Counted from the stretch's first letter, positions 1 to 8,757 are shown. The stretch is 64,000 nt of DNA from an uncultured Selenomonadales bacterium (GCA_946183785.1 CAMHCS010000005.1:1-64000), one strand, 5' to 3'. The notes: a model not told the origin generated them from the letters alone. Numbers and translations: made by a program.

Positions 1-607
1 TCAGGCAGGCTTCGTTGACGAGGCATTTGAGCCGGAATCCGGCGTCGTGCATCTCTTTCAGCTTACTTGGGGTTCTGAGGATTTCCCGGGGCGGGTTGAA
101 TACGGTCGCGCCGCATTTCTCGCGCCAGATTTCCATTTGCCGCAGATTCCACTGGTAGGCGTTGCATGAGGTGTGGATCTCCGCCTCCGGCAAGAGCGCA
201 TGCAGCAGCGCGGCCACCCGGTAATCGGAAAGGATGAAGCCTTCGATCTCAAAAGCCTTCGCCGCCCGCGCCAGGGTGAGGACGAAATTCTTCACCTCGT
301 CTTCGGCGGTGAACCGGTAGCACATGGCGTTGACCGGGCAGATGCGGCGCACCTTGCCCTTCGAGAGCCGCAGGAATTCGAGACAGTTGTTCAAATAACA
401 CTCGCGCATGGCGTCCACGTCGGCGGGATTTTCCCCCGCCGATTTCCGATCGTCAAAGGTGAACCGCACATGGGAAATCATTTCCTGAAAGGGGAGCTCG
501 CAATAGACGTGATCGATGTGCTTCTTGCGCTTCTCCGCCTCCTGCAGGAACCATTCGGGATCGGCGCCGTTATACGGAACGGAATAAATACGACAATCCG
601 GGTTCAT
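1..607 (-). CDS. U32-peptidase-like TIM-barrel protein, C-terminus outside the window
   Basis: The gene runs off the left edge, so only the first 202 residues are visible. Translation from ATG at 607 begins MNPDCRIYSVPYNGADPEWF and stays open to the edge. The start is preceded by a GGAAGGGGG ribosome site about 7 bases upstream. The alternating strand/helix pattern, with IRRICPVNAM, FEIEGFILSDY, EIHTSCNAYQ and a Cys-containing CLVNEACL near the edge, resembles the barrel of U32 peptidase-like proteins. The catalytic part of that family is C-terminal and not seen here, so the assignment is tentative. A second, clearer U32 member lies at 55854-57086. Confidence 0.6.
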   Translation of the reverse strand, partial: MNPDCRIYSVPYNGADPEWFLQEAEKRKKHIDHVYCELPFQEMISHVRFTFDDRKSAGENPADVDAMRECYLNNCLEFLRLSKGKVRRICPVNAMCYRFTAEDEVKNFVLTLARAAKAFEIEGFILSDYRVAALLHALLPEAEIHTSCNAYQWNLRQMEIWREKCGATVFNPPREILRTPSKLKEMHDAGFRLKCLVNEACL

Positions 608-793
608 TTCGTCCCCCTTCCGTTGCCCAATAATTGACATTTTTATAATTTGCAGCGTAATAGTCCCCCCTCTGCTATATGTTCCAATCTCCCTATGAGG
701 ATATACTTCGGCGATTCGATGACGACAGGAATATTTCCTTTTGCCCTTTCATACAGTTTTGCCTTGTAAGCAGGGGAAAACTGTAAAATCGAC

Positions 794-809
794 CTGTACC
801 CGAGTACAG
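794..809. repeat. Perfect 6-bp inverted repeat, possible operator
   Basis: CTGTAC and GTACAG flank a 4-base spacer. The site lies 36 bases upstream of the -35 box of the LuxR-type gene, where an activator could bind. It could also be a chance palindrome. Confidence 0.4.
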
Positions 810-845
810 TATTGCAATTTTATCCGCTAATCAGGGCTTTCTTAA

Positions 846-874
846 TTGCCAATACAAGATTTTTGGCTTATAAT
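846..874 (+). promoter_or_regulatory. Sigma-70-type promoter of the LuxR-type gene
   Basis: TTGCCA (846-851), a 17-base spacer and TATAAT (869-874). Transcription would start near 881, giving a leader of about 77 bases before ATG 958. Confidence 0.65.
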
Positions 875-957
875 ATTTATGTGCAATTGTTATCCTTAAC
901 AAGAAATCATTTGCATTTTTTTCATTTTGATTTCTAATTTGAACAGAAAAGGATTTG

Positions 958-2484
958 ATGGACGTGACTCCTGCATCTTTATCGCTGATATCGCGTTCCA
1001 TTATCTTACAAAAAACTGTCGGCGCCGATATATGCACCGTGTCCCTGTTCGTGGCCAATGCGTTGTACTTTTTCTGGGCCACCACGGTGTACATGGCGCT
1101 CCATTTTGCCGGCATCGACTGGCCGCAAACCTTTTTCTCTTCCATTATTCCCGGTACGGAAATGTTGCCGGATCTTTGCATGATGTTTGCGGTTTTCTCC
1201 GGCACCGTGTGCTACGGGTTCCGGTCTCCATGCTGGCAGCGGTATCTGCTTCCGGTGCTGGCGACGATCATGCTTTCCGTAATGGTGTTCCCATTCGTGG
1301 CAGCCGGCCCTCGCCTGTTGCTGCTTGCCTTCTTTATGGCACTTTCAGGGGGCGTGTTTGCGCTGATTTTCCATTTGGTTTCCCTGCACGTGGCGCCGGA
1401 CGTGACCGGTCGCTTCTTCGGTTTTTCGACCGCCTTTTCCCTGCTGCTGCAGTCTGGTTTCCATGCTGTTCTGGACGCCTCGTTGACCGGCTTTCTGACT
1501 GCCTCGGTGCTGTGCATGGGCGGTCTGGCAATGCTATTGCCAAAATGCCTGGAACAACTTGCCTCAATGGAAGCGTCGGCGGCTGAACAGCCTGCGGAAA
1601 AAACGGCTCCCCGTGTCGATATATCCGTTTTCGGCTGGTCCGTCCCCATGACGCTTTTGATTGTCGTCCTGCTTTCCCTGCTCCATGGCATTGGGGACCT
1701 GTATATGGACGCTTATCACAATTTTAATGATTTGTTTGGATTCTCCCGCCTGTCCTATTGCGCAGGTTCCATCGCAGCCGGTTATTTTGCCGACCGCAAC
1801 CGGCTGTATTTGCCCTTGGCCGCACTGTTTGCCAAAGCGCAGGACATTTTGGATATCTGGGTCGGACAAGAACAGGTTTTGTATTACCCACTTCATTATT
1901 TTGGCGATTTCATGAATGGCTTCTTTACCCTGTTCATCATTCTGGCCTTTGCAGACCTCGCCGCCCACCGGCCTTCGCTGAAGCCCTGGGCCGTAACCGG
2001 TCGTTCCTTACAGATGTTTACCGTCAGCGTGGCCACTGTTTTCGGCGCTTTTATACTGGATGCGGATAAACTGTTCTTTACGTTGCTGTATGTATTAGCC
2101 ATTGCCGGGTGCCTGGTCATTGTTTTTTACAGCAGTGCCCTGCGCTTTAACCTTGGTTCCGCCGCAGCAGAGGAGACAACCCCGCTCCCCGCATCGGAGG
2201 AGGAAACCTCGCTCCCCACAGTGAAGGATACAACCCCGCTACCCGCCTCGGATTACTGCGCCCGCTACGGGCTGACCCAGCGAGAGACCGAGGTGCTGGA
2301 TTGCATTCTTTCCGGCCAAAGCATTGCCGAAATCAGCAAAGCACTTTTCATCAGCCAGCGAACGGTCAAGTTTCACATCACCAACCTGCTGCGCAAGACC
2401 GGCGCCACTTCGCAAAAGGAATTGCTCCTGCTGCTGTACGAAAAGCAGGGAAAGAATATTACAAAGGGAACAACAATCGAGTAA
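958..2484 (+). CDS. Multi-spanning membrane protein with C-terminal LuxR-type DNA-binding domain
   Basis: A 508-residue protein. Residues about 25-400 form roughly a dozen hydrophobic segments resembling a 12-TM transporter-like sensor. A low-complexity linker with repeated EETTPLPA/EETSLPT units follows, and residues about 432-495 form a LuxR/GerE helix-turn-helix (LTQRETEVLDCILSGQS, ISQRTVKFHITNLLRKTG). It is likely a membrane-bound regulator; its signal and targets are unknown. ATG 958 is chosen over TTG 955 because the AAAAGGA ribosome site ends too close to 955. The final codons and TAA stop lie inside a group II intron tail (2475-2546), so the native C-terminus may have been replaced. 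Confidence 0.85.
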   Translation: MDVTPASLSLISRSIILQKTVGADICTVSLFVANALYFFWATTVYMALHFAGIDWPQTFFSSIIPGTEMLPDLCMMFAVFSGTVCYGFRSPCWQRYLLPVLATIMLSVMVFPFVAAGPRLLLLAFFMALSGGVFALIFHLVSLHVAPDVTGRFFGFSTAFSLLLQSGFHAVLDASLTGFLTASVLCMGGLAMLLPKCLEQLASMEASAAEQPAEKTAPRVDISVFGWSVPMTLLIVVLLSLLHGIGDLYMDAYHNFNDLFGFSRLSYCAGSIAAGYFADRNRLYLPLAALFAKAQDILDIWVGQEQVLYYPLHYFGDFMNGFFTLFIILAFADLAAHRPSLKPWAVTGRSLQMFTVSVATVFGAFILDADKLFFTLLYVLAIAGCLVIVFYSSALRFNLGSAAAEETTPLPASEEETSLPTVKDTTPLPASDYCARYGLTQRETEVLDCILSGQSIAEISKALFISQRTVKFHITNLLRKTGATSQKELLLLLYEKQGKNITKGTTIE

Positions 2485-2546
2485 GAGGCGGGGATTAGCC
2501 GCCTCCTCTCACACCACCGTGCGTACCGTTCGGTACACTGCGGTTT
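2475..2546 (-). mobile_element. 3' remnant of a class C-like group II intron (domains V and VI)
   Basis: Read on the minus strand, 2546-2512 folds as domain V: ACCGCAGTG pairs with CACGGTGGT, a TACC-GAAC-GGTA cap sits on top, and the conserved 2-base CG bulge is present. The base triad is CGC-like, as in class C introns. Next comes GTGAGAGG, then a GAGGCGG/CCCGCCTC hairpin matching domain VI, ending ACTCGATT near 2475. No reverse transcriptase or 5' intron domain was found, so this is a decayed tail. It overlaps the end of the LuxR-type gene in antisense. Confidence 0.65.
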
Positions 2547-2563
2547 CAATAGTTGACGTGCAC

Positions 2564-2618
2564 AGACTGATACTTCAAGGCTAAATCACAAAAGCCGAAG
2601 CGTATCAGTCTTTCTTTT
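2564..2618 (+). terminator. Hairpin with T-rich tail after the LuxR-type gene
   Basis: AGACTGATAC (2564-2573) pairs perfectly with GTATCAGTCT (2602-2611). An inner GGCT/AGCC stem is also present, and TTTCTTTT follows. It may terminate the LuxR-type transcript, or it may be part of the decayed intron. Confidence 0.6.
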
Positions 2619-2717
2619 GTCAAAGTATAATGAAAATAGAAGGACAACCTCGCTTTTTTCCTAAAACGAGAAAACGAAATAAGTCTTACGGAACAGTGAA
2701 AAAAGAATGATTATGAC

Positions 2718-2779
2718 AAAAATGTAAAGTATAGATTACATTTTCTGCTACAAAAATGTAATCTATACTTTACATTTTT
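2718..2779. repeat. Perfect 27-bp inverted repeat with 8-base spacer
   Basis: Arms 2718-2744 and 2753-2779 are exact reverse complements. Each arm contains TGTAAAGTATAGATTACA or its complement, which is itself a near-palindrome of the form TGTAA-N8-TTACA. Two dyad operators may therefore lie head to head. The right arm ends one base before the -35 box at 2781. Confidence 0.85.
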
Positions 2780-2780
2780 C

Positions 2781-2809
2781 TTTACAAGGACAGAAAACCG
2801 TGGTATTCT
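2781..2809 (+). promoter_or_regulatory. Promoter of the DUF4143 ATPase
   Basis: TTTACA (2781-2786), a 17-base spacer and TATTCT (2804-2809). It abuts the large palindrome, which suggests control by a dimeric DNA-binding protein. Confidence 0.5.
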
Positions 2810-2831
2810 CTGAGAAAGGAGGGGAATTACC

Positions 2832-4280
2832 ATGTCAATTATTAATATGTACAATATTTTGAAGGTATTATCTTCATTCAATCCATGGTGGAAAACCGGT
2901 AGTTTTCCTTCAGCGATGGCAAAGCCATATCGCCGGCTCGCTTTTTTCGAGGCAATGAAGCAACTGACTCGGGCAGATCTACGCCGTACTATCGTCCTGA
3001 CCGGCATTCGTCGCGTCGGTAAGACAACCATACAACAACAAATCATCGAAGCATTGCTCAAGGAAGGCACAAAGGCTGAGCAAATCCTTTATGTGTCTCT
3101 CGACCATCCGATACTGAAGCTTGGCGGCATCGGATATATTCTCTCGTGCTACCATGAAAATATCCATGCAGGACAAGACGTCTATTACTTTTTCGACGAA
3201 GTGCAATATGCGCCGGATTGGGCTCAATGGCTGAAAACCATTTACGATACACAGCCGGAAACCAAAGTCGTAGCAACCGGTTCTGCAAGCCCAATCCTCA
3301 TGCACGGCAACCAGGAAAGCGGCGTCGGGCGTTGGTCTGTACTTCCCGTTCCCACGCTTTCCTTTTATGAATACTGCGCGTTGATTGAAGCGCCTCACCC
3401 CAATCTCCCGCCAAACGTCAAGGCATCAGCACTCCTGGAAATGACATTGCAAAAGCGCACGCAGATAATGATGCAGCTTTCCATAGTGCAGAATTATTTC
3501 ACACGTTATCTGCAAATCGGCGGCTTCCCCGAGCTTGCATTGGCAAACGATGATCTGACAGCGCAGCGGCTTATGCGCGAGGATGTGGTGGATAAGATAT
3601 TGAAACGCGATTTGCCTGCACTCTACAATATCCGAAACGCGACGGAACTGGAACGCATTTTTCTTTATATCTGCAATGTATCTTCCAATATCGTCTCCAT
3701 TGACGCCATTGCGAAAGAACTAAACGGCGTATCTCGTCAAACCGTGGAAAATTACATCCAATATATGGAAAGCGCGAACCTAATTTACCGAAGCTGGCCA
3801 GTCCAACTCACGGGCAAGCGCATCCTGAAGGCGCGTGCCAAGGTATATATCGCCGACGCCGCAATACGGAACGCAGTGCTGATGGATGAATCTTTGCCGA
3901 GCGATCCGACAGAGCTGGGAAAAATAGTGGAAACGTCCGTTTATAAGCACGTTGCCGCTTTCTATTATCACGAAGCCGCGTCCATCGGATATTTCCGCGA
4001 CGGCGGCAAGGGGAAGGAAATCGATATTGTCGTGGAGTATCCGCGCATCCGCCCATTATTGATTGAAGTGAAATACCGTGAACAGGCGGCGGTAGCGGAA
4101 AGAGACGCCATCAGCAGCCTTGCAGACACAGCAAGCGTCTCGTTTATCATTACGAAACGCGCGGAGGATTATGGTATCCAAAAAACGCCATCCGGCGCCA
4201 CCATGCTCCGCATTCCCGCCTTCGCTTTTCTGTACCTTTTGGGACACGCAGAGCAAATTTCGTATCAAGAAGGTTTATAA
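2832..4280 (+). CDS. AAA_14/DUF4143 family ATPase
   Basis: A 482-residue protein of normal family length. An N-terminal AAA domain carries Walker A GIRRVGKTT (58-66) and Walker B YYFFDEVQ (118-125). The C-terminal part is DUF4143-like, ending in a nuclease-fold-like segment (KGKEIDIVVEY...LLIEVKYRE) found in many members. The family is widespread, often mobile, and its cellular role is not settled. Start 2832 is supported by AGGAGGGG 7 bases upstream. The gene stands alone between its own promoter/palindrome and a terminator and is less GC-rich than nifJ next to it, which fits an acquired gene. Confidence 0.88.
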   Translation: MSIINMYNILKVLSSFNPWWKTGSFPSAMAKPYRRLAFFEAMKQLTRADLRRTIVLTGIRRVGKTTIQQQIIEALLKEGTKAEQILYVSLDHPILKLGGIGYILSCYHENIHAGQDVYYFFDEVQYAPDWAQWLKTIYDTQPETKVVATGSASPILMHGNQESGVGRWSVLPVPTLSFYEYCALIEAPHPNLPPNVKASALLEMTLQKRTQIMMQLSIVQNYFTRYLQIGGFPELALANDDLTAQRLMREDVVDKILKRDLPALYNIRNATELERIFLYICNVSSNIVSIDAIAKELNGVSRQTVENYIQYMESANLIYRSWPVQLTGKRILKARAKVYIADAAIRNAVLMDESLPSDPTELGKIVETSVYKHVAAFYYHEAASIGYFRDGGKGKEIDIVVEYPRIRPLLIEVKYREQAAVAERDAISSLADTASVSFIITKRAEDYGIQKTPSGATMLRIPAFAFLYLLGHAEQISYQEGL

Positions 4281-4284
4281 TGAG

Positions 4285-4317
4285 AAAAGCGGCGCTCCGC
4301 AATGGAACGCCGCTTTT
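4285..4317. terminator. Bidirectional terminator between the ATPase gene and nifJ
   Basis: AAAAGCGGCG (4285-4294) pairs perfectly with CGCCGCTTTT (4308-4317). A/T runs at both ends serve the convergent genes. Confidence 0.85.
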
Positions 4318-4335
4318 ACTATGTCAATTTTTCTT

Positions 4336-7300
4336 TTACGCCTGTCCGGCAAGTTTCTTGTACCCTTCGAGTCTTGCCTTCGCGTCGCGCTCGGTCTTTG
4401 CGTAGAGCTCGTCCGCGATCTCGGGGAACGCGCGCTTCAGCGAGCTGAAGCGGACCTCGCCCTGCAGGAACTCCTGGAAGCTCTCCGTCGGCTCCTTCGA
4501 GTCGAGGGTGAACGGGTTCTTGTCCGTGCCGACCAGTTCCGGATTGTAACGATAAGTTGCCCAGTAGCCGGACTTGACCGCCTTTTCTTCCTCGCGCTGG
4601 CTCTTTCCCATGCCCGCGCGGATGCCGTGATTGATGCACGGCGCGTAAGCGATGACGAGGGACGGGCCGTGGTAGGCTTCCGCCTCGCAGATGGCTTTCA
4701 GCGTCTGGTTCTTGTCCGCGCCCATCGCGACCTGCGCAACGTAAACGTAGCCGTAGCTCATGGCCATCATGCCGAGGTCCTTCTTCTTCGTGCGCTTGCC
4801 GCTGGCCGCGAACTGCGCGATGGCCGCCGCCGGCGTCGATTTCGACGACTGGCCGCCCGTGTTCGAGTAAACCTCGGTGTCAAGCACCAGCACGTTGACA
4901 TCTTCGCCGGACGCCAGCACATGGTCGAGTCCGCCGTAGCCGATATCGTAGCTCCAGCCGTCGCCGCCGATGATCCACTGCGAGCGCTTGACAAAGAAGT
5001 CGCGCTTATCGTAAATCTTATTGAGGAGAGCGTCGCTTCCCTTTTCCTTCTCGAGCAGCGCGGTCAGTTTTGCCGCGCGGTCACGGGTGCCTTCGCCCTC
5101 GTTCATGTTCTCTTTCCATTCCTTCATGGCCGCCTGCAAATCAGCCGAGCCTTTGCCCGCCGCGATTGCTTCATCGACAGCTGCCGCCAGCGCGTCGCGA
5201 ACGGCCTTCGTGCCGAGGAACATGCCGAGACCGAATTCCGCGTTGTCCTCGAACAGCGAATTGCCCCAAGCCGGGCCCTGTCCGAGATGGTTCTTCGTGT
5301 AAGGCATCGACGGAGCGGAAGCGCCCCAGATCGACGAGCAGCCGGTGGCGTTCGCGATCATCATGCGGTCGCCGAAGAGCTGGGTGACGAGCTTCACATA
5401 CGGTGTCTCGCCGCAGCCCGCGCAGGCGCCGGAGAATTCCAGGAGCGGCTTCTCGAACTGGCTGCCCTTGACGGTCTTCTTGTTCATCGGGTTCTGTTTC
5501 GGCGCGACTACATTCACGCCATAGTCGAAGGTCGGCTGCTTGTGCTCCTGCGTACCGAAGGGCTTCATGACGAGCGCCTTACCCTTCGGCGCCGGGCAGA
5601 TCTCGGCGCAGTTGCCGCAGCCGAGGCAGTCCATCTGCGAAACCGCCATGGTGAAGAACATATCCTTCGCGCCGAGGGCCGGATTCGCCTGCGTGCCCTC
5701 GGGGGCTTTCGCCTTCTCGTCCGCCGTCATCAGGATCGGGCGGATCGCCGCGTGCGGGCAGACGAACGAGCACTGGTTGCACTGGATGCAAAGGTCGGGC
5801 TGCCACTCGGGCACGTCGATGGCGATGCCGCGTTTTTCATAGGCCGAGGTGCCGGACGGGAATGTGCCGTCGACGACGCCGAGCTTCTCAAATACGCCGA
5901 CAGACAGTTTCTCACCCTCCTGCCGATTCATGATATCCTGCGCCGCCGTGATATACTCCGGAACGTCCTTCTTGACTGCAGGCTCGTCTTTCGCGTTCGC
6001 CCAGTCTGCTGGAACCTTGACTTCAATCAGCGCCGCCGGGTCGATGCCTTTGTCGATCGCGGCGTTGTTCATATCAATAACCTTCTGCCCCTTGTTGCCG
6101 TAAGATGTGACGACGGAATCCTTCAAATATTTAACGGCCTTGTCCAGCGGAATGATATCGGCCAGCTTGAAGAACGCCGACTGCATGATCATGTTGAAGC
6201 GGCCGCCGAGGCCCAGCTCCTGCGCCGCCTCCACTGCATTGATGATGTAGAATTTCACATGCTTCTGCGCCAAAACGCGCTTCATGCTCGCGGGCAGATG
6301 CTCGCCGAGCTCCGATTCCTTCCAGGTCGTGTTGAGCAGGAACACGCCGCCGTCCTTGATGCCCGCCAAGAGATCGTACTGATGGACATAGGACTCCTTC
6401 GAGCAGGAAATGAAATTCGCCTTGTTGATCAGGTATGGGGAACGGATCGGCAGCTTGCCGAAGCGCAGATGGGACATCGTGATGCCGCCGGACTTCTTCG
6501 AGTCGTAAGCGAAATAGGCCTGCGCGTACATATCCGTGTTGTCGCCGATAATCTTGATGGCGGACTTGTTCGCGCCCACCGTGCCGTCCGAACCGAGGCC
6601 CCAGAACTTGCAAGCCGTGGTGCCCTCCGGCGTCAGGTCCACGTCGCTGTGCGCGGGGGCCAGCGAAAGATTCGTCACGTCATCCGCGATGCCGATGGTG
6701 AAGCTGTTCTTCGGCACGTCTTTTTTCAGTTCCTCGAATACGCCGAAAATCTGGTCCGGCGTCACGTCCTTGCCGCCAAGACCGTAGCGGCCGCCAACGA
6801 TGACCGGCTTCTCCGCCGCGTCGTAGTAAGCCGCCTTGACGTCGAGATAGAGCGGCTCGCCCAGCGCGCCCGGCTCTTTCGTGCGGTCGAGGACGGCGAT
6901 CTTTTTCACCGTCTTCGGCAGCGCGGAGAGGAAATGCCTGACGGAGAACGGACGATAGAGATGAACGGACACGACGCCGACCTTCTCGCTCTGCGAGGAG
7001 AGATAATCCACGGCTTCCGCCGCCGCCTCGGTGACGGAACCGATGGCGATGACGACGCGCTCCGCGTCCTTCGCTCCGTAATAGTCGAAAATATGATGCT
7101 CACGACCTGTGATTTTCGCAAGCGCAGCCATCGCTTCCTCGACCATGTCCGGAATTTTCGTATAGTATTCGTTGACTCCCTCGCGAGTCTGGAAATAAAT
7201 GTCGGGGTTCTGCGCCGTGCCGCGAACGACAGGATGATCCGGGTTCAGCGCGCGGTGGCGGAACGCCTCCACCGCATCCCAATCAAGAAGCTTGCCGAGA

Positions 7301-7869
7301 TCGGCGTAATCGATCGTCTCGATTTTCTGAATTTCATGAGACGTACGGAAGCCGTCGAAGAAATTGATGAACGGCACACGTCCTTTGATTGCTACGAGGT
7401 GCGCGACGGCGCCGAGGTCCATGACCTCCTGCACGCTCGCCTCGGCCAGCATCGCAACGCCGGTCTGGCGCGCCGCCATGACATCCTGATGGTCGCCAAA
7501 GATATTCAGCGACGAAGCCGCCAGCGCGCGGGCGCTGATATGGAACACGCCCGGCAAAAGCTCGCCGGCGATTTTATACATATTCGGGATCATCAGCAAC
7601 ATACCCTGGGACGCCGTGTAGGTCGTCGTCAGCGCACCGGCCTGCAGGGAGCCGTGTACCGCGCCCGCTGCGCCGCCTTCGGACTGCAGCTCGATGACGC
7701 GCACCTGCTGACCGAAGAGATTCTTCTCCCCCCGCGCCGCCATCTCATCCACATGCTCCGCCATCGGCGAGGACGGCGTAATCGGATAGATTGCCGCAAC
7801 GTCGGTGAACGCATACGATATATACGCAGCCGCCGTGTTGCCGTCCATCGTCTTCATTTTCTTTCCCAT
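4336..7869 (-). CDS. nifJ: Pyruvate:ferredoxin (flavodoxin) oxidoreductase
   Basis: A 1177-residue single-chain enzyme of usual length. It oxidises pyruvate to acetyl-CoA and CO2 in the cytoplasm and passes electrons to ferredoxin. The N-terminal domain (ITPSSPMAEHVDE) is followed by the gamma domain. Two 4Fe-4S motifs occur near residues 693 (CIQCNQCSFVCP) and 746 (CLGCGNCAEICP). The thiamine-diphosphate domain has GACAGCGETPYVKL and, near 970, GGDGWSYDIGYGGLDH with VYSNTGGQSS. Start 7869 follows a GAGGGGG site. It is a single gene with its own promoter (7969-7997) and terminator. Ferredoxin reduced here could feed a hydrogenase matured by HydG (38630-40060). Confidence 0.97.
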   Translation of the reverse strand: MGKKMKTMDGNTAAAYISYAFTDVAAIYPITPSSPMAEHVDEMAARGEKNLFGQQVRVIELQSEGGAAGAVHGSLQAGALTTTYTASQGMLLMIPNMYKIAGELLPGVFHISARALAASSLNIFGDHQDVMAARQTGVAMLAEASVQEVMDLGAVAHLVAIKGRVPFINFFDGFRTSHEIQKIETIDYADLGKLLDWDAVEAFRHRALNPDHPVVRGTAQNPDIYFQTREGVNEYYTKIPDMVEEAMAALAKITGREHHIFDYYGAKDAERVVIAIGSVTEAAAEAVDYLSSQSEKVGVVSVHLYRPFSVRHFLSALPKTVKKIAVLDRTKEPGALGEPLYLDVKAAYYDAAEKPVIVGGRYGLGGKDVTPDQIFGVFEELKKDVPKNSFTIGIADDVTNLSLAPAHSDVDLTPEGTTACKFWGLGSDGTVGANKSAIKIIGDNTDMYAQAYFAYDSKKSGGITMSHLRFGKLPIRSPYLINKANFISCSKESYVHQYDLLAGIKDGGVFLLNTTWKESELGEHLPASMKRVLAQKHVKFYIINAVEAAQELGLGGRFNMIMQSAFFKLADIIPLDKAVKYLKDSVVTSYGNKGQKVIDMNNAAIDKGIDPAALIEVKVPADWANAKDEPAVKKDVPEYITAAQDIMNRQEGEKLSVGVFEKLGVVDGTFPSGTSAYEKRGIAIDVPEWQPDLCIQCNQCSFVCPHAAIRPILMTADEKAKAPEGTQANPALGAKDMFFTMAVSQMDCLGCGNCAEICPAPKGKALVMKPFGTQEHKQPTFDYGVNVVAPKQNPMNKKTVKGSQFEKPLLEFSGACAGCGETPYVKLVTQLFGDRMMIANATGCSSIWGASAPSMPYTKNHLGQGPAWGNSLFEDNAEFGLGMFLGTKAVRDALAAAVDEAIAAGKGSADLQAAMKEWKENMNEGEGTRDRAAKLTALLEKEKGSDALLNKIYDKRDFFVKRSQWIIGGDGWSYDIGYGGLDHVLASGEDVNVLVLDTEVYSNTGGQSSKSTPAAAIAQFAASGKRTKKKDLGMMAMSYGYVYVAQVAMGADKNQTLKAICEAEAYHGPSLVIAYAPCINHGIRAGMGKSQREEEKAVKSGYWATYRYNPELVGTDKNPFTLDSKEPTESFQEFLQGEVRFSSLKRAFPEIADELYAKTERDAKARLEGYKKLAGQA

Positions 7870-7968
7870 AAAACGTGATCCCCCTCATAAATATTAGTTA
7901 CATGCCTCAAAACACTGCCCGGCTGCTTTCACTGTATCCGGGACAGGATTTTCACAACATACCATTAT

Positions 7969-7997
7969 ATTATACACCCCACATGAACGACTGTAAA
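7969..7997 (-). promoter_or_regulatory. nifJ promoter
   Basis: On the minus strand TTTACA (7997-7992), a 17-base spacer and TATAAT (7974-7969). The leader is about 95 bases. Confidence 0.7.
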
Positions 7998-8040
7998 ATA
8001 AAAAAGCGACGTTCCCGAAAAATTTCCGGGAAACGCCGTT
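7998..8040 (-). terminator. Terminator after the zinc-ribbon gene
   Basis: On the minus strand a hairpin built on GGCGTTTCCCG and CGGGAACGTC is followed by a T run (CTTTTTTATTTT). Confidence 0.7.
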
Positions 8041-8055
8041 TGGGTGCAAAAAATT

Positions 8056-8664
8056 TTACGCGCGGCTCGGAGCTCGGAGTCCGACGCCGAAGCGCAGCTT
8101 TTCCAAATCTCCCGCGTTCTCCGCGCGAAGCACGCAAAAGCTTCCACAGCGCTCGCATTCCAGAACGATATAGCTGCCGCGAATGTCCGCCGTCAATTCC
8201 TCGCCGCCGCAAGGACAGACAATGTCGCCGTCCCTCGCCATGTCATGGACGCGGTTCAACGCTTCAAGTAAAATACGCTGCTTCTCGATGAAATTCTTTC
8301 CATCGTGGGGATGGAGCGCCTCGAACTCTTCCTGATTGAAGCGCATCAATTCCTCGATGCGGCGTCGCCGTCCGATATATCCCAACTCGAAATGATCCGT
8401 CATACAGTAGATCTTTTCAAGGCCGACATGCCGGAGACGATGAAGCGCATACACAAAACGATTTTCCGTCCCGCAGACGACGCAGGACGCCTCGACGGCG
8501 ACCCGCCCTTTCCCCAGGCGAAGCAGGCGCGCCTTCTCATGGCCGCAGCTTTCGCAATAGAGCTCCGTCCGACGCTCCGCTGAAAAATACGGGACGTCGT
8601 GGATATGAATGCTTCCGCACTTCTGGCAATAAAGCGCCAACGAGCACACATCCCGAATCAGCAT
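8056..8664 (-). CDS. Uncharacterised protein with several Cys-x-x-Cys zinc-ribbon pairs
   Basis: A 202-residue cytoplasmic protein with no signal peptide or membrane segment. Cysteine pairs occur at about 13/16 (CQKC), 37/40 (CESC), 61/64 (CVVC), near 150 (CPCGG) and about 171/174 (CERC). The N-terminal half therefore looks like stacked zinc ribbons and the C-terminal half adds one more. The middle (YIGRRRRIEELMRFNQEEFEAL) is charged and helical. I do not recognise the family; RNA or DNA binding is only a guess from the zinc ribbons. Start 8664 follows an AAAGGGGGC site. It is monocistronic, ending at the terminator 7998-8040. Confidence 0.75.
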   Translation of the reverse strand: MLIRDVCSLALYCQKCGSIHIHDVPYFSAERRTELYCESCGHEKARLLRLGKGRVAVEASCVVCGTENRFVYALHRLRHVGLEKIYCMTDHFELGYIGRRRRIEELMRFNQEEFEALHPHDGKNFIEKQRILLEALNRVHDMARDGDIVCPCGGEELTADIRGSYIVLECERCGSFCVLRAENAGDLEKLRFGVGLRAPSRA

Positions 8665-8757
8665 ACCACGCAGCCCCCTTTCGTCTGTCAGTTATATTAC
8701 TTCGAGACGCACGAAAAAAATCCTGCCGGCTTTCTCCCGTTTTTGAAATTTTCCTTC

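Larger units (their letters stand above)
608..957. other. Intergenic region between two divergent genes
   Basis: This AT-rich gap of 350 bases separates the leftward partial gene and the rightward LuxR-type gene. It holds the palindrome at 794-809 and the promoter at 846-874, listed separately. Nothing protein-like with a ribosome site was seen in it. Confidence 0.6.
2485..2831. other. Intergenic region before the DUF4143 ATPase
   Basis: This gap contains the group II intron tail, a terminator-like hairpin at 2564-2618, the 62-base palindrome at 2718-2779 and the promoter at 2781-2809. The stretch 2620-2715 is AT-rich and shows nothing recognisable. Confidence 0.6.

Noticed and set aside
4120-7878. 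Plus-strand open frame of more than 1200 codons
   Set aside because: It lies antisense to nifJ, is extremely Arg/Ala/Val-rich and has no family match; it is a by-product of GC-rich codon use.
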